DNA of 64,000 nucleotides, taken from assembly GCF_024701375.2 (NCBI RefSeq), contig NZ_CP113910.1, positions 4,650,001 to 4,714,000 of the forward strand. Direction: 5' to 3'. Within the stretch, counting starts at the first letter, position 1; every line of letters starts with the position of its first letter. Shown piece by piece: positions 39,509 through 47,216 of this stretch. A program made the translations under genes and the position numbers. The notes under the pieces were generated by a model. It made no database searches. It saw only the letters and a list, made by a program, of their open reading frames with translations, and was not told the DNA's origin. Origin of the DNA: Streptomyces sp. KMM 9044 (GTDB lineage Bacteria > Actinomycetota > Actinomycetes > Streptomycetales > Streptomycetaceae).

Positions 39509-39742
39509 ATGGCCACCAAGGCTGAGAAGATCGTCGCCGGACTCGGCGGCATCGGCAACATCGAAGAGATCGAAGGCTGCATCACCCGCCTCCGCACCGA
39601 AGTCGTCGACCCCGCCAAGGTCGACGACGCCGCGCTGAAGTCCGCCGGCGCCCACGGCGTCGTCAAGATGGGCACCGCCATCCAGGTCGTCATCGGCACC
39701 GACGCCGACCCCATCGCAGCCGAGATCGAAGACATGATGTGA
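39509..39742 (+). CDS. nagF: PTS N-acetylglucosamine EIIB component
   Basis: A 77-residue free-standing EIIB protein. It carries the phosphocysteine Cys24 in IEEIEGCITRLRTEVVDPAKVD, followed by KSAGAHGVVKMGTAIQVVIG, the standard PTS_EIIB fold. It takes phosphate from EIIA and gives it to GlcNAc entering through EIIC. AGGGAGAA precedes ATG. It is divergent from the EIIC gene, and a second EIIC, present in some relatives, is not seen downstream. Confidence 0.93.
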   Translation: MATKAEKIVAGLGGIGNIEEIEGCITRLRTEVVDPAKVDDAALKSAGAHGVVKMGTAIQVVIGTDADPIAAEIEDMM

Positions 39743-39755
39743 CCACCGCACACCC

Positions 39756-39781
39756 GGGGGGCCGGGAACTCCCGGCCCCCC
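39756..39781 (+). terminator. terminator after EIIB gene
   Basis: GGGGGGCCGGG pairs over 11 bases with CCCGGCCCCCC around the loop AACT, 14 bases after the stop codon. Confidence 0.8.
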
Positions 39782-39801
39782 AGGGCCCCTTCCCGGCGGC
39801 G

Positions 39802-39845
39802 GCCTAGCCGTACAGGGAAAGGGCCCCTCCCCTGTACGGCTAGGC
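39802..39845 (+). promoter_or_regulatory. 16-bp inverted repeat overlapping the rph promoter
   Basis: GCCTAGCCGTACAGGG (39802-39817) and CCCTGTACGGCTAGGC (39830-39845) are perfect 16-base complements around 12 bases. The right arm contains the probable -10 TAGGCT of rph, so the repeat may be an operator; alternatively it is a second terminator for the EIIB gene. Confidence 0.6.
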
Positions 39846-39846
39846 T
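39841..39846 (+). promoter_or_regulatory. -10 element of a probable leaderless rph transcript
   Basis: TAGGCT ends seven bases before the rph ATG and no Shine-Dalgarno is present. Confidence 0.55.
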
Positions 39847-39853
39847 CGACGCC

Positions 39854-40591
39854 ATGTCTCGAAACGACGGCCGCACCCCCGAACAACTCCGCCCGGTCAC
39901 CATCGACCGCGGCTGGAGCAAGCACGCCGAAGGCTCCGTCCTCGTCTCCTTCGGCGACACCAAGGTCCTCTGCACCGCCTCCGTCACCGAAGGCGTCCCC
40001 CGCTGGCGCAAGGGCAGCGGCGAGGGCTGGGTGACCGCCGAGTACTCGATGCTCCCCCGCGCCACCCACACACGCGGCGACCGCGAATCCGTCCGGGGTC
40101 GCATCGGCGGACGCACCCACGAGATCAGCCGCCTCATCGGCCGGTCCCTGCGCGCCGTCATCGACTGCAAACAACTCGGTGAGAACACCGTCGTCCTCGA
40201 CTGCGACGTCCTCCAGGCCGACGGCGGCACCCGCACCGCGGCCATCACCGGCGCCTACGTCGCCCTCGCCGACGCCATCAACTGGTCCAGGGACAACAAA
40301 CTCATCCGCGCCAGCCGCCAGCCCCTCACCGGCACCGTCAGCGCCGTCTCCGTCGGCATCGTCGACGGCGCCCCCCTCCTCGACCTCTGCTACGAGGAGG
40401 ACGTCCGCGCCGACACCGACATGAACGTCGTCTGCACCGGCGACGGCCGCTTCGTCGAAGTCCAGGGCACCGCCGAGGCCCAGCCCTTCGACCGGACCGA
40501 ACTGAACGCACTCCTCGACCTCGCCGTCGCCGGCTGCGCCGCACTGACTACCGCACAGCGCACCGCACTTGATAGCGTCCTCGAAAGGTAA
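39854..40591 (+). CDS. rph: ribonuclease PH
   Basis: A 245-residue phosphorolytic 3'-5' exoribonuclease that trims tRNA 3' ends. It begins [19 protein letters not shown] and contains [38 protein letters not shown] and [37 protein letters not shown] (phosphate-binding region). Length and motifs are those of the intact family. It is near rdgB, the usual actinobacterial arrangement, with a small lipoprotein gene between. Confidence 0.97.
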   Translation: MSRNDGRTPEQLRPVTIDRGWSKHAEGSVLVSFGDTKVLCTASVTEGVPRWRKGSGEGWVTAEYSMLPRATHTRGDRESVRGRIGGRTHEISRLIGRSLRAVIDCKQLGENTVVLDCDVLQADGGTRTAAITGAYVALADAINWSRDNKLIRASRQPLTGTVSAVSVGIVDGAPLLDLCYEEDVRADTDMNVVCTGDGRFVEVQGTAEAQPFDRTELNALLDLAVAGCAALTTAQRTALDSVLER

Positions 40592-40603
40592 AAGACGCAC
40601 CAA

Positions 40604-40641
40604 GGGGGTGGCCGACGCGGGCAACCGCGCCGGCCACCCCC
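40604..40641 (+). terminator. terminator after rph
   Basis: GGGGGTGGCCGACGCGG pairs with CCGCGCCGGCCACCCCC with one mismatch around the loop GCAA, 12 bases past the rph stop. Confidence 0.8.
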
Positions 40642-40750
40642 GCGTCTACAGGGGCACGGACGTACGGATCGACTCGGCTCCGCCCGACTCGACCCCGGGC
40701 GCCCGGTCAGCGAGGAGGGCCGTCCTGGCCCCACGAGGGAGGGACCGTCC

Positions 40751-41158
40751 ATGGCCGCGAGCCGCCGACGCCGCCGCACCACCACCACCACCGTCGCCGC
40801 CACACTGGCGGCCGTCGCGCTCACCGCCGGACTCACCACCGGCTGCAGCGCCGTCGACAAGGCACTCGACTGCGTCCGCACCGCCGACGCCATCGCCGAC
40901 AGCGTCACCGAACTCCAGCAGGCCGTCGACAACGCCTCCAACGACGCCACCCAGCTCGAGGAGTCCCTCGACTCCATCGAGCAGAACCTCGGCGAGATAG
41001 GCGACCAGACCGACAACGCCGACGTCGGCGAGGCCGTCGACGGCCTCGACAAGGCCGTCGGCAACGTCCGCACCTCCCTCGAGGACGGCGACCCCACCCC
41101 CGACATCAGCCCGGTCACCGACGCGGCCGGTGAACTGACCAAGGTCTGCACGCCGTAG
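40751..41158 (+). CDS. small secreted lipoprotein, function unknown
   Basis: A 135-residue protein with a basic start (RRRRR), hydrophobic segment and lipobox LTTGC. The mature part is acidic and helical (SVTELQQAVDNASNDATQLEESLDSIEQNLGEIGDQTDNADVGE) with coiled-coil-like heptads. GAGGGAGGG lies seven bases before ATG. No family is recognised with certainty. Confidence 0.75.
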   Translation: MAASRRRRRTTTTTVAATLAAVALTAGLTTGCSAVDKALDCVRTADAIADSVTELQQAVDNASNDATQLEESLDSIEQNLGEIGDQTDNADVGEAVDGLDKAVGNVRTSLEDGDPTPDISPVTDAAGELTKVCTP

Positions 41159-41213
41159 CACCCGGCGGAAAGCAGCCGACGGGAACGGCGACGGGTCGGC
41201 CATGGGGGCCCGG

Positions 41214-41219
41214 AATACT
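41214..41219 (+). promoter_or_regulatory. -10 element of a probable leaderless rdgB transcript
   Basis: AATACT ends seven bases before the rdgB ATG; TACTGG, two bases later, is an alternative register. No Shine-Dalgarno is seen. Confidence 0.45.
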
Positions 41220-41226
41220 GGACCCC

Positions 41227-41829
41227 ATGACCCGCCTGATCCTCGCCACCCGCAACGCCGGAAAGATCACCGAACTCCGGTCGATCCTCGCCGAAGCCGG
41301 ACTGCCCCACGAACTCGTCGGCGCCGACGCCTGCCCCGGCGTCGGCGACGTCAAGGAAACCGGCACCACCTTCGCCGAGAACGCCCTCCTCAAGGCTCAC
41401 GCCCTCGCCCGTGCCACCGGCCACCCCGCCGTCGCCGACGACTCCGGCCTCTGTGTCGACGTCCTCGGCGGCGCCCCCGGCATCTTCTCCGCCCGCTGGG
41501 CCGGCCGCCACGGCGACGACCGGGCCAACCTCGACCTGCTCCTGGCCCAGCTCTCCGACATCGCCGGCGCCCACCGCGGCGCCCACTTCGCCTGCGCCGC
41601 CGCCCTCGCCCTCCCCGACGGCACGCAGCGTGTCGTCGAAGGCCAGCTGAGGGGCACCCTGCGCCACACCCCGGCCGGCACGAACGGTTTCGGCTACGAC
41701 CCGATCCTCCAGCCGGACGGGGAGAACAGGACGTGCGCGGAGCTCTCCCCCGCCGAGAAGAACGCCATCAGCCACCGGGGCAGGGCCTTCCGGGCGTTGG
41801 TACCGGCGGTGCGGGAGCTGCTGGGCTGA
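41227..41829 (+). CDS. rdgB: XTP/dITP pyrophosphatase (RdgB/HAM1)
   Basis: A 200-residue house-cleaning enzyme that hydrolyses dITP and XTP. It contains LATRNAGKITELRSIL at the N-terminus, GTTFAENALLKAHALARATGHPAVADDSGLCVDVLGGAPGIFSARWAG (active site), and TNGFGYDPILQPDGENRTCAELSPAEKNAISHRGRAF. The length is normal. Confidence 0.96.
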   Translation: MTRLILATRNAGKITELRSILAEAGLPHELVGADACPGVGDVKETGTTFAENALLKAHALARATGHPAVADDSGLCVDVLGGAPGIFSARWAGRHGDDRANLDLLLAQLSDIAGAHRGAHFACAAALALPDGTQRVVEGQLRGTLRHTPAGTNGFGYDPILQPDGENRTCAELSPAEKNAISHRGRAFRALVPAVRELLG

Positions 41830-41843
41830 GCCCACATGACAAC

Positions 41844-41874
41844 GGCCTGCGCATCGTCTTTCGATGCGCAGGCC
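41844..41874. terminator. bidirectional terminator between rdgB and tRNA-Leu
   Basis: GGCCTGCGCATCG pairs perfectly over 13 bases with CGATGCGCAGGCC around TCTTT, followed by TTTAG on the plus strand. It lies eight bases from the 3' end of the tRNA on the opposite strand. Confidence 0.82.
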
Positions 41875-41881
41875 TTTAGTG

Positions 41882-41965
41882 TGCGGCGGAAGGGATTCGA
41901 ACCCTCAAGCCCGATCAAGGGCCACAGATCCTAAGTCTGCCGCGTCGCCGTTGCGCCACCGCCGC
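41882..41965 (-). tRNA. tRNA-Leu (anticodon UAG)
   Basis: Read on the minus strand: acceptor GCGGCGG/CCGCCGC, D-arm, anticodon stem GCAGA/TCTGT enclosing CTTAGGA (anticodon TAG), a long class II variable arm (CCCTTGATCGGG), T-arm AGGGTTCGAATCCCT and discriminator A. It is 84 nt without an encoded CCA. It reads CUA, a rare leucine codon in this GC-rich genome. Confidence 0.95.
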
Positions 41966-41999
41966 TGGTGCCTTTCATGCTACCGGGGGGCGTGCATTG

Positions 42000-42489
42000 C
42001 CTGGCGCCTCCCCTGCACCACGTGCTGGTGACCGCGTGGCAGCCGGGGCGGAGCAACCGCAAGTTCTCACGCCGGCCGTCCCGCCGTTCCCCGTCGATGT
42101 GACCGACCTCCGACATCATCGGCATCCCGCGCCGGTCGGGCCCGACGTCACCACGCGGCGCAGCGTTCGGGTGCACCGATCCCGCTCAGGGCTCGACGGA
42201 GTTGTGGTGTTCTCGCGCGGCGCTTGATGCCGTGCAGGACCAGGAAGTCTTCAGGACTCTTCACGGGAAGGGAGTCCGACCTTCCTCGCCGGTGCGCCTG
42301 TCCCGGAGAACACGCGGTTGGAATCTGCTCCCCCGCGGCGTGTGAAACGTCCGCGTCCGATCTCTTCGTCCGCTCCCGGACGTACGCCCGCGTCGAACCC
42401 TCCGGATCCCCCCGCCGCACCGACGCCTCCGGCGACGTCCGCGCCCCCGGGCCGCCTCCTCCAGCCGCTCCTTCGCGTACGCGCCGACT
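42000..42489 (-). pseudogene. HNH endonuclease remnant next to tRNA-Leu
   Basis: Fragments of a Streptomyces-type HNH endonuclease appear in order but in different frames: AYAKERLEEAARGRG (near 42489-42445), RERTKRSDADVSH, SPEDFLVLHGIKRRARTPQ then LRRALSGIGAPERCAA (to about 42150), and GHIDGERRDGRRENLRLL then RPGCHAVTSTWCRGG (to about 42008). Intact relatives have VDHIDG and CPNCH; here Asp is Gly and the first zinc Cys is Arg. At least three frameshifts plus lost catalytic residues show it is dead. Its position directly upstream of tRNA-Leu suggests an old insertion. Confidence 0.75.
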
Positions 42490-42578
42490 CCCCTCGAGTC
42501 CCCTCCGTTCCCGGCCACCCGTTCGCGGTCTCGTACGGAGTGACGAACCGTTTGCCGGGCGGTCACGCACGACATGCG

Positions 42579-42614
42579 GAACGGCCCGTACCGGGGTGTG
42601 GGTACGGGCCGTTC
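42579..42614 (-). terminator. terminator of bcp
   Basis: GAACGGCCCGTACC pairs over 14 bases with GGTACGGGCCGTTC around an eight-base loop. It lies 15 bases downstream of the bcp stop on the minus strand. Confidence 0.8.
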
Positions 42615-42628
42615 GCGGGCGCTGCGTC

Positions 42629-43096
42629 TCAGACGCCCAGGTCCCTGATGATCTTGGCCACGTGGCCCGTCGCCTTGACGTTGTAGAGGGCGCGTTCGAC
42701 CTTGCCCTCCTCGTCGACGACGACCGTGGAGCGGATCACGCCGACGACCGTCTTGCCGTACAGCTTCTTCTCGCCGAAGGCGCCGTACGCCTCCAGGACC
42801 TGCTTGTCCGGGTCGGCGAGGAGGGTGACCTTCAGGGATTCCTGCTCGCGGAACCTGGCGAGCTTCTCGGGCTTGTCGGGGGAGATGCCGACGACGTCGT
42901 AGCCCGCGCCGGCCAGCAGGTCCAGGTTGTCGGTGAAGTCGCAGGCCTGCTTGGTGCAGCCGGGGGTGAGCGCCGCCGGGTAGAAGTAGACGATGACCTT
43001 GCGGCCCTTGTAGCCGGCCAGGGACACGTCGGTGCCGTCCGCGTCGGTCAGGGTGAAGGCGGGGGCCACGTCTCCGGGCTCGAGGCGTTCGCTCAT
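42629..43096 (-). CDS. bcp: thioredoxin-dependent peroxiredoxin, Bcp/PrxQ type
   Basis: A 155-residue peroxidase. Peroxidatic Cys47 and resolving Cys52 sit in YPAALTPGCTKQACDFTDNL, and the start LEPGDVAPAFTLTDADGTDVSLAGYKGRKVIVYFYP and FGEKKLYGKTVVGVIRSTVVVDEEGKV are typical. It reduces peroxides using thioredoxin. The gene is divergent from the DUF3618 gene. Confidence 0.95.
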   Translation of the reverse strand: MSERLEPGDVAPAFTLTDADGTDVSLAGYKGRKVIVYFYPAALTPGCTKQACDFTDNLDLLAGAGYDVVGISPDKPEKLARFREQESLKVTLLADPDKQVLEAYGAFGEKKLYGKTVVGVIRSTVVVDEEGKVERALYNVKATGHVAKIIRDLGV

Positions 43097-43249
43097 CGGT
43101 CGGGTCTCCTCGTACGTACACGCTGGGTGGATCGGATGCCGGGATCGAGGGTATCCGGGTGCCTTGACCGTGCGGGGCGGCGCGAAGCTGACAGACTGTC
43201 CGGCACAGGTACGGCTTTTATGGTTTCAGCGGATTTCGGAGGCGACACG

Positions 43250-43579
43250 GTGGCGGACACGGCGGACACCAGGACCCCGGCGCAGATCGAGGCGGACATC
43301 AGTCGCCGTCGCGCGGTGCTGGCCGAGACCCTGGACGAGATCGGCGCGCGGGTGCATCCGAAGACGATCGTCGGGGACGCGAAGGCCAGGGTCGCGTCCA
43401 ACGTCGATCACACGCTCGGCAGGGCGTACGTCGGGGCCAATCGTGTGGTGAGCGATGTCAAGGCGCAGTTCGTGGACGTGAACGGGTCGCCGCGGCTCGA
43501 GCGGGTCGTGCCGGCCGCGGTCCTGGTGGTGGGCGTGGTGGGGCTGCTGGCCCTGGGGTCCCGTCGGCGCGGGCGCTGA
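43250..43579 (+). CDS. DUF3618 membrane protein
   Basis: A 109-residue protein. The DUF3618 motif (RTPAQIEADISRRRAVLAETLDEIGARVHPKTIVGDAKARV) is followed by VVPAAVLVVGVVGLLALGSRRRGR, a single C-terminal helix. GTG 43250 is preceded by GGAGG with seven bases between; an upstream ATG at 43220 would add ten residues. The function is unknown. Confidence 0.85.
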   Translation: MADTADTRTPAQIEADISRRRAVLAETLDEIGARVHPKTIVGDAKARVASNVDHTLGRAYVGANRVVSDVKAQFVDVNGSPRLERVVPAAVLVVGVVGLLALGSRRRGR

Positions 43580-43616
43580 TCCGGACCCGGTCGCGTACGT
43601 CGGTGGCGTAGGCAGG

Positions 43617-43622
43617 TAGGTT
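43617..43622 (+). promoter_or_regulatory. -10 element of a probable leaderless transcript
   Basis: TAGGTT ends six bases before the GTG of the GroES-like gene and there is no Shine-Dalgarno. Confidence 0.5.
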
Positions 43623-43628
43623 TCAGGC

Positions 43629-43988
43629 GTGAGCGCCAAGAAGAACGAGCACGCCCCCCGGCACGACGACAAGCTGCCCATCCGGATGCTGCACGACCGC
43701 GTACTCGTGCGGCAGGACGCGAGCGAGGGCGAGCGGCGGTCCGGGGGCGGCATCCTGATTCCCGCGACGGCGGCGGTCGGCCGTCGGCTGGCCTGGGCCG
43801 AGGTCGTCGCGGTGGGACAGAACGTCCGGACGGTGGAGCCGGGCGACCGGGTGCTGTACGACCCGGAAGACCGTGCGGAGGTCGAGGTGCGGGGTACCGC
43901 GTACGTGCTCATGCGCGAGCGTGATCTGCACGCGGTGGCCGCGGACCGGTTCGAGGGGTCGGAGGACTCGACGGGCCTGTACCTGTAG
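43629..43988 (+). CDS. GroES-like co-chaperonin paralogue
   Basis: A 119-residue protein with the Cpn10 fold: IRMLHDRVLVRQDASEGERRSGGGILIPATAAVGRRLAWAEVVAVGQNVRTVEPGDRVLYDPEDRAEVEVRG, then YVLMRERDLHAV. The mobile-loop region (EGERRSGGGILIP) is recognisable. It has an N-terminal extension and stands alone without groEL, so it is a divergent paralogue rather than the main GroES. A role as a co-chaperonin is unproven. Confidence 0.82.
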   Translation: MSAKKNEHAPRHDDKLPIRMLHDRVLVRQDASEGERRSGGGILIPATAAVGRRLAWAEVVAVGQNVRTVEPGDRVLYDPEDRAEVEVRGTAYVLMRERDLHAVAADRFEGSEDSTGLYL

Positions 43989-44012
43989 GTCTTGCAGGTC
44001 GGTGAGACTGTG

Positions 44013-44048
44013 CGGAAGGGCTGGTGACCATGGTCACCAGCCCTTCCG
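44013..44048. terminator. 36-base perfect palindrome after the GroES-like gene
   Basis: The left half CGGAAGGGCTGGTGACCA is exactly complementary to the right half with no spacer. It starts 25 bases after the GroES-like stop and may be its terminator. The core GGTGACC/GGTCACC could alternatively bind a regulator. Confidence 0.65.
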
Positions 44049-44089
44049 GCCGTCCTGGCCGGGGTTTTAGAGTGGACGGACCCACTGGG

Positions 44090-44132
44090 CCCCGACGAGA
44101 CGCGCCGTACCGGGGTGAGGCAAAGACGACGC
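44090..44132 (+). ncRNA. guanidine-III riboswitch
   Basis: The sequence runs CCCCGACGAGACGCGCCGTA then CCGGGGTGAGGCAAAGACGA and CGC. Its layout matches the short guanidine-III pseudoknot: CCCC pairs with GGGG around GACGAG and the GCGCCGT strand, and GCGCCGT pairs with ACGACGC (one mismatch) after the CAAAGACG linker. It lies 45 bases before the start codon of sugE, the guanidinium exporter gene these riboswitches usually control. The comparison with the known class is from memory. Confidence 0.83.
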
Positions 44133-44176
44133 ACTCCCGTTTCGACGTGTCGAGTCGTGTTCCGGAGGTGCCTGGA

Positions 44177-44497
44177 GTGGCGTGGGTTCTGTTGGTCGTG
44201 GCCGGTCTGCTCGAGGTGGGCTGGGCGGTCGGGATGAAGTACACCGAGGGGTTCACCCGGCTGGTGCCCAGCCTGCTGACCGGTGCCGGCATCGTGGCGA
44301 GCATGGTGCTGTTGTCGTACGCGGCGAAGACGCTGCCGATCGGCACGGCGTACGGCGTGTGGGTGGGGATCGGGGCCGCCGGGGCGGCGGTGCTGGGCAT
44401 GGCGGTGCTGGGGGAGCCGGTGACCGCCGCCCGGATCTTCTTCGTGTGCCTGCTGGTGGTCGCGGTGGTGGGGCTGAAGGCGACGTCGGGGCACTGA
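44177..44497 (+). CDS. sugE: guanidinium exporter SugE/Gdx (small multidrug resistance family)
   Basis: A 106-residue four-helix SMR transporter: WVLLVVAGLLEVGWAVGMKYTEGFTRL with the essential Glu13, then MVLLSYAAKTLPIGTAYGVWVGIGAAG and LGMAVLGEPVTAARIFFVCLLVVAVVGLK. KTLPIGTAY and GVWVGIGAAG fit the Gdx branch. GTG 44177 follows GGAGG by nine bases. The riboswitch upstream supports guanidinium as the natural substrate. Confidence 0.93.
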   Translation: MAWVLLVVAGLLEVGWAVGMKYTEGFTRLVPSLLTGAGIVASMVLLSYAAKTLPIGTAYGVWVGIGAAGAAVLGMAVLGEPVTAARIFFVCLLVVAVVGLKATSGH

Positions 44498-44509
44498 GCC
44501 CCGACGTCG
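44481..44509 (+). terminator. hairpin overlapping the sugE stop
   Basis: CGACGTCGGGGC pairs over 12 bases with GCCCCGACGTCG around ACTGA, which includes the sugE TGA. It lies between sugE and the convergent penicillin-binding protein gene. Confidence 0.7.
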
Positions 44510-44532
44510 AGGGAGCCGCGTGGTGCGGTCGG

Positions 44533-46857
44533 TCAGTCGCCGCGGGGGCGTGGGATGAATCCGGTGAGGCCGCCGCGGCCGCCCGTGCCGGTGTCCTCGC
44601 CGGTTCCGCCCGCCCCGCCGGTTTCCCCGGGTCCGCCGCTGTCCGCGTCGCCCGTGGTGCCGCCGGTCGGCCCGTCCGTGGTGCCGCCGTTGGTGCCGTC
44701 GTTCGTCCCGCCTCCGTTGTCCCCGTTCTCGCTGCTGCCGTCGCCCGGGTCCGGGCCGCGGCTCGTGCTTCCGTCCTGTCCGGGGGTCCTGGACGTGTCG
44801 TCGCCCGGGGCGGTGGCGGACGGGCGGGAGCTGGAGTCGGCGGTGGGCGGCGCGGTCCGTTCGGCGCCGGCCTGCAGGTCGAGGTCGAAGTCGCTGACGG
44901 GTTCGCCCTCCAGCGCGTCCCGGGTGAACTGGGCCCAGATCTCGGCGGGTACCCCGCCGCCGTTGACGCGGGGCATGCCCATCGCGCCGTACAGCTTCTC
45001 CTGTGCGGCGGTGACCGGGTTCTGGCCCATGACCGCGACGACGGTGGCGAGTTCGGGGGTGTAGCCGGCGAACCAGGCGGCCTTGTCCTCCTCCGCGGTG
45101 CCGGTCTTGCCGGCGGCGGGGCGGCCCGCGCCGAGGGCGGCGGACGCGGTGCCGTTCTGGACGACGCCGCGCAGGACGGCGGTGGTGGTGTCGGCGGCTT
45201 CGCGGCTGACGGCCCGGCGTGTCTTTCGTTCGGGCAGCGGCACCGTCTCCTTCCCGTCCTTGGCGATCTTCTCGATCAGGACGGCGTCGCCGTGCACGCC
45301 GTGGTTGGCGAGGGTCGCGTACGCCTCGGCCATGTCCAGGGTGCTGGCGGTGGCGACGCCGAGGGCGATGGACGGGGAGGGGGTCAGTTCGGGTGTGGTG
45401 GAGGGGACGCCGAGGCCGATGGCGGTCTGCCGGACCTTGTCGGAGCCGACATCGACCGCCATCTGGGCGTAGACGGCGTTGACGGACTTGTCGGTGGCCT
45501 CGCGGACGGTGATGTCGCCGTACGACCGGTCGTCCTCGTTGGCCGGGTCGTAGCGGCCGCCGGGCCAGCCCTCGACGGGCCGTTTGTTGGTGCCGTCGTA
45601 GACGGTGTTCGGGGTAATGGGGCGGCCGTCCTGGGTGCTGGAGCCGTTCTCGACGGCCGAGGCGAACACGAACGGCTTGAAGACGGAGCCGACCTGGTAG
45701 TCCCTGCGGGTGGCGTTGGGGGTGTACTGCTTGACGTAGTCGATGCCGTTGTACATCGCGCGGACCTTGCCGGTCTTCGGCTCGACGGCGGTGCCGCCGG
45801 CGCGGACGTACGTGTCGACCTCGCGTGCCTCCTGGTCGAGCCGGTCCGTCAGGTTGTCGTTGACGGATTCGACGAAGGCGTCCTGCTTGTCCTTCTGCAG
45901 GGTCGTGGTGATGCGGTAGCCGCCCGCGTCGAGTTCCTCCTCGTCCACGATCCTGTTCCCGGTCAGGTGGTCCTTCATGATCTGCACGATGTAGCCGCGC
46001 TGGCCGGACATGCCGGTGGAGTCGGTGTTCCCCTTGGGCGTGGGGAACGTCAGTCCGGCCCGCTCGGTCGTGCTCAGCCAGCCCTTCCCGACCATGCCGT
46101 CCAGGACGTAGTTCCAGCGGGACTCTGCGGCCGGGCGGTTCTCCGGGTGGGCGATGACGTCGTACTGGCTGGGGGCGTTGACCAGGGCGGCGAGGTAGGC
46201 GGCGCGGCCGACGTCGAGGTCCTTCGCGTCCACGCCGTAGTAGGCGTGGGCGGCGGCCTGGATGCCGTAGGCGTTGCGGCCGAAGTAGCTGGTGTTGAGG
46301 TAGCCCTCGAGGATCTTGTCCTTGCTCTGCTCGCGGTCCAGCTTGATGGCGATGAAGAACTCCTTCACCTTGCGGGTGACGGTCTGGTCCTGCCGCAGGT
46401 AGTAGTTCTTCACGTACTGCTGGGTGATGGTAGAGCCGGACTGCTTGCCCTTGCCGGTGGCGGTGTTCCAGGCGGCGCGGATCATGGCCTGGGGGTCGAC
46501 GGCGGACTCGGTGTAGAAGTCGCGGTCCTCGGCGGCGAGGACCGCGTGCCGCGCGTCCTTCGAGATCCGGCCGAGGCCGACGTTCTCCCGGTTGACCTCG
46601 CCGTCCCGGGCGATGACGGAGCCGTCGGCGTAGAGGTAGACGTTGGCCTGCTTGATCGCGAGAGCGTTGGCGGGCGGGATCTGCACGAGGGTGTAGCCGA
46701 GGAGGAAGACGCCGAGGAGCAGGAGCGCGGAGAGGAGGAAGGCGCTGAGCGTCATCCGCCAGGTGGGGACGATCCGGCGCCATCCGGTGCGCCCGGGCCT
46801 CGGCTCTCGGGGGCCCCAGCCCTGGCCGGGCTGCTGTGGCTGCGGCTCGTCGCTCAT
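44533..46857 (-). CDS. class A penicillin-binding protein (bifunctional transglycosylase/transpeptidase)
   Basis: A 774-residue cell-wall synthase. A membrane anchor (TLSAFLLSALLLLGVFLLGYTLV, residues 36-58) precedes the GT51 glycosyltransferase with AAEDRDFYTE (Glu110), GSTITQQYVKNYYL and NTSYFGRNAYGIQAAA. The transpeptidase domain has SVFK (Ser391, Lys394), SVN (458-460) and KTGTA (584-588). The C-terminus is a long Gly/Thr/Asp/Ser-rich disordered tail ending GFIPRPRGD. ATG 46857 has AGGAG 12 bases upstream; GTG 46866 is possible. It polymerises and cross-links peptidoglycan outside the membrane. Confidence 0.94.
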   Translation of the reverse strand: MSDEPQPQQPGQGWGPREPRPGRTGWRRIVPTWRMTLSAFLLSALLLLGVFLLGYTLVQIPPANALAIKQANVYLYADGSVIARDGEVNRENVGLGRISKDARHAVLAAEDRDFYTESAVDPQAMIRAAWNTATGKGKQSGSTITQQYVKNYYLRQDQTVTRKVKEFFIAIKLDREQSKDKILEGYLNTSYFGRNAYGIQAAAHAYYGVDAKDLDVGRAAYLAALVNAPSQYDVIAHPENRPAAESRWNYVLDGMVGKGWLSTTERAGLTFPTPKGNTDSTGMSGQRGYIVQIMKDHLTGNRIVDEEELDAGGYRITTTLQKDKQDAFVESVNDNLTDRLDQEAREVDTYVRAGGTAVEPKTGKVRAMYNGIDYVKQYTPNATRRDYQVGSVFKPFVFASAVENGSSTQDGRPITPNTVYDGTNKRPVEGWPGGRYDPANEDDRSYGDITVREATDKSVNAVYAQMAVDVGSDKVRQTAIGLGVPSTTPELTPSPSIALGVATASTLDMAEAYATLANHGVHGDAVLIEKIAKDGKETVPLPERKTRRAVSREAADTTTAVLRGVVQNGTASAALGAGRPAAGKTGTAEEDKAAWFAGYTPELATVVAVMGQNPVTAAQEKLYGAMGMPRVNGGGVPAEIWAQFTRDALEGEPVSDFDLDLQAGAERTAPPTADSSSRPSATAPGDDTSRTPGQDGSTSRGPDPGDGSSENGDNGGGTNDGTNGGTTDGPTGGTTGDADSGGPGETGGAGGTGEDTGTGGRGGLTGFIPRPRGD

Positions 46858-46899
46858 GTCGTGCACGGACTCCTGTTTCGCCTTGTTCCTGCGGGTACG

Positions 46900-46960
46900 G
46901 CCGATACAACCAGTACAGCCGGTATGGCCGGTGCAGCCGGTATGGCGGTGCAGCCGTAAC
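46900..46960. repeat. short imperfect tandem repeat upstream of the PBP gene
   Basis: Units of about 18 bases built from CAGCCGGTATGGCCGGTG recur two to three times between the PBP gene and its likely promoter. TATAAG, read on the minus strand near 47010, is a candidate -10. Confidence 0.45.
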
Positions 46961-47216
46961 AAGCGGTACGCCTGATGCGTGCGCGTACGCGTGGTGCGTC
47001 CCCTTATAGAAGACTGTCGCATCCGGTGAACCGTTCCTGTCGGCGGCGCGTGTCGGTCCGCCGTACGGCATCTCACACGTATGGCCCCGGAGCGCCGGAA
47101 AATGCCTGGCAGCGAGTCGGCCGTCGGTACTAGGTTCGTGCGCTTGGGCGTCTTCGGGGACGCCGGACGAGTACGCCGGGCGAGTGTGCCGGGCGGGGCG
47201 AGGACCGGAGGCGGTT

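Noticed and set aside
43226..47071. A 1281-codon minus-strand frame spanning the PBP and neighbouring genes
   Set aside because: It runs in a different frame from the PBP with Arg/Pro-rich composition and crosses oppositely oriented real genes.
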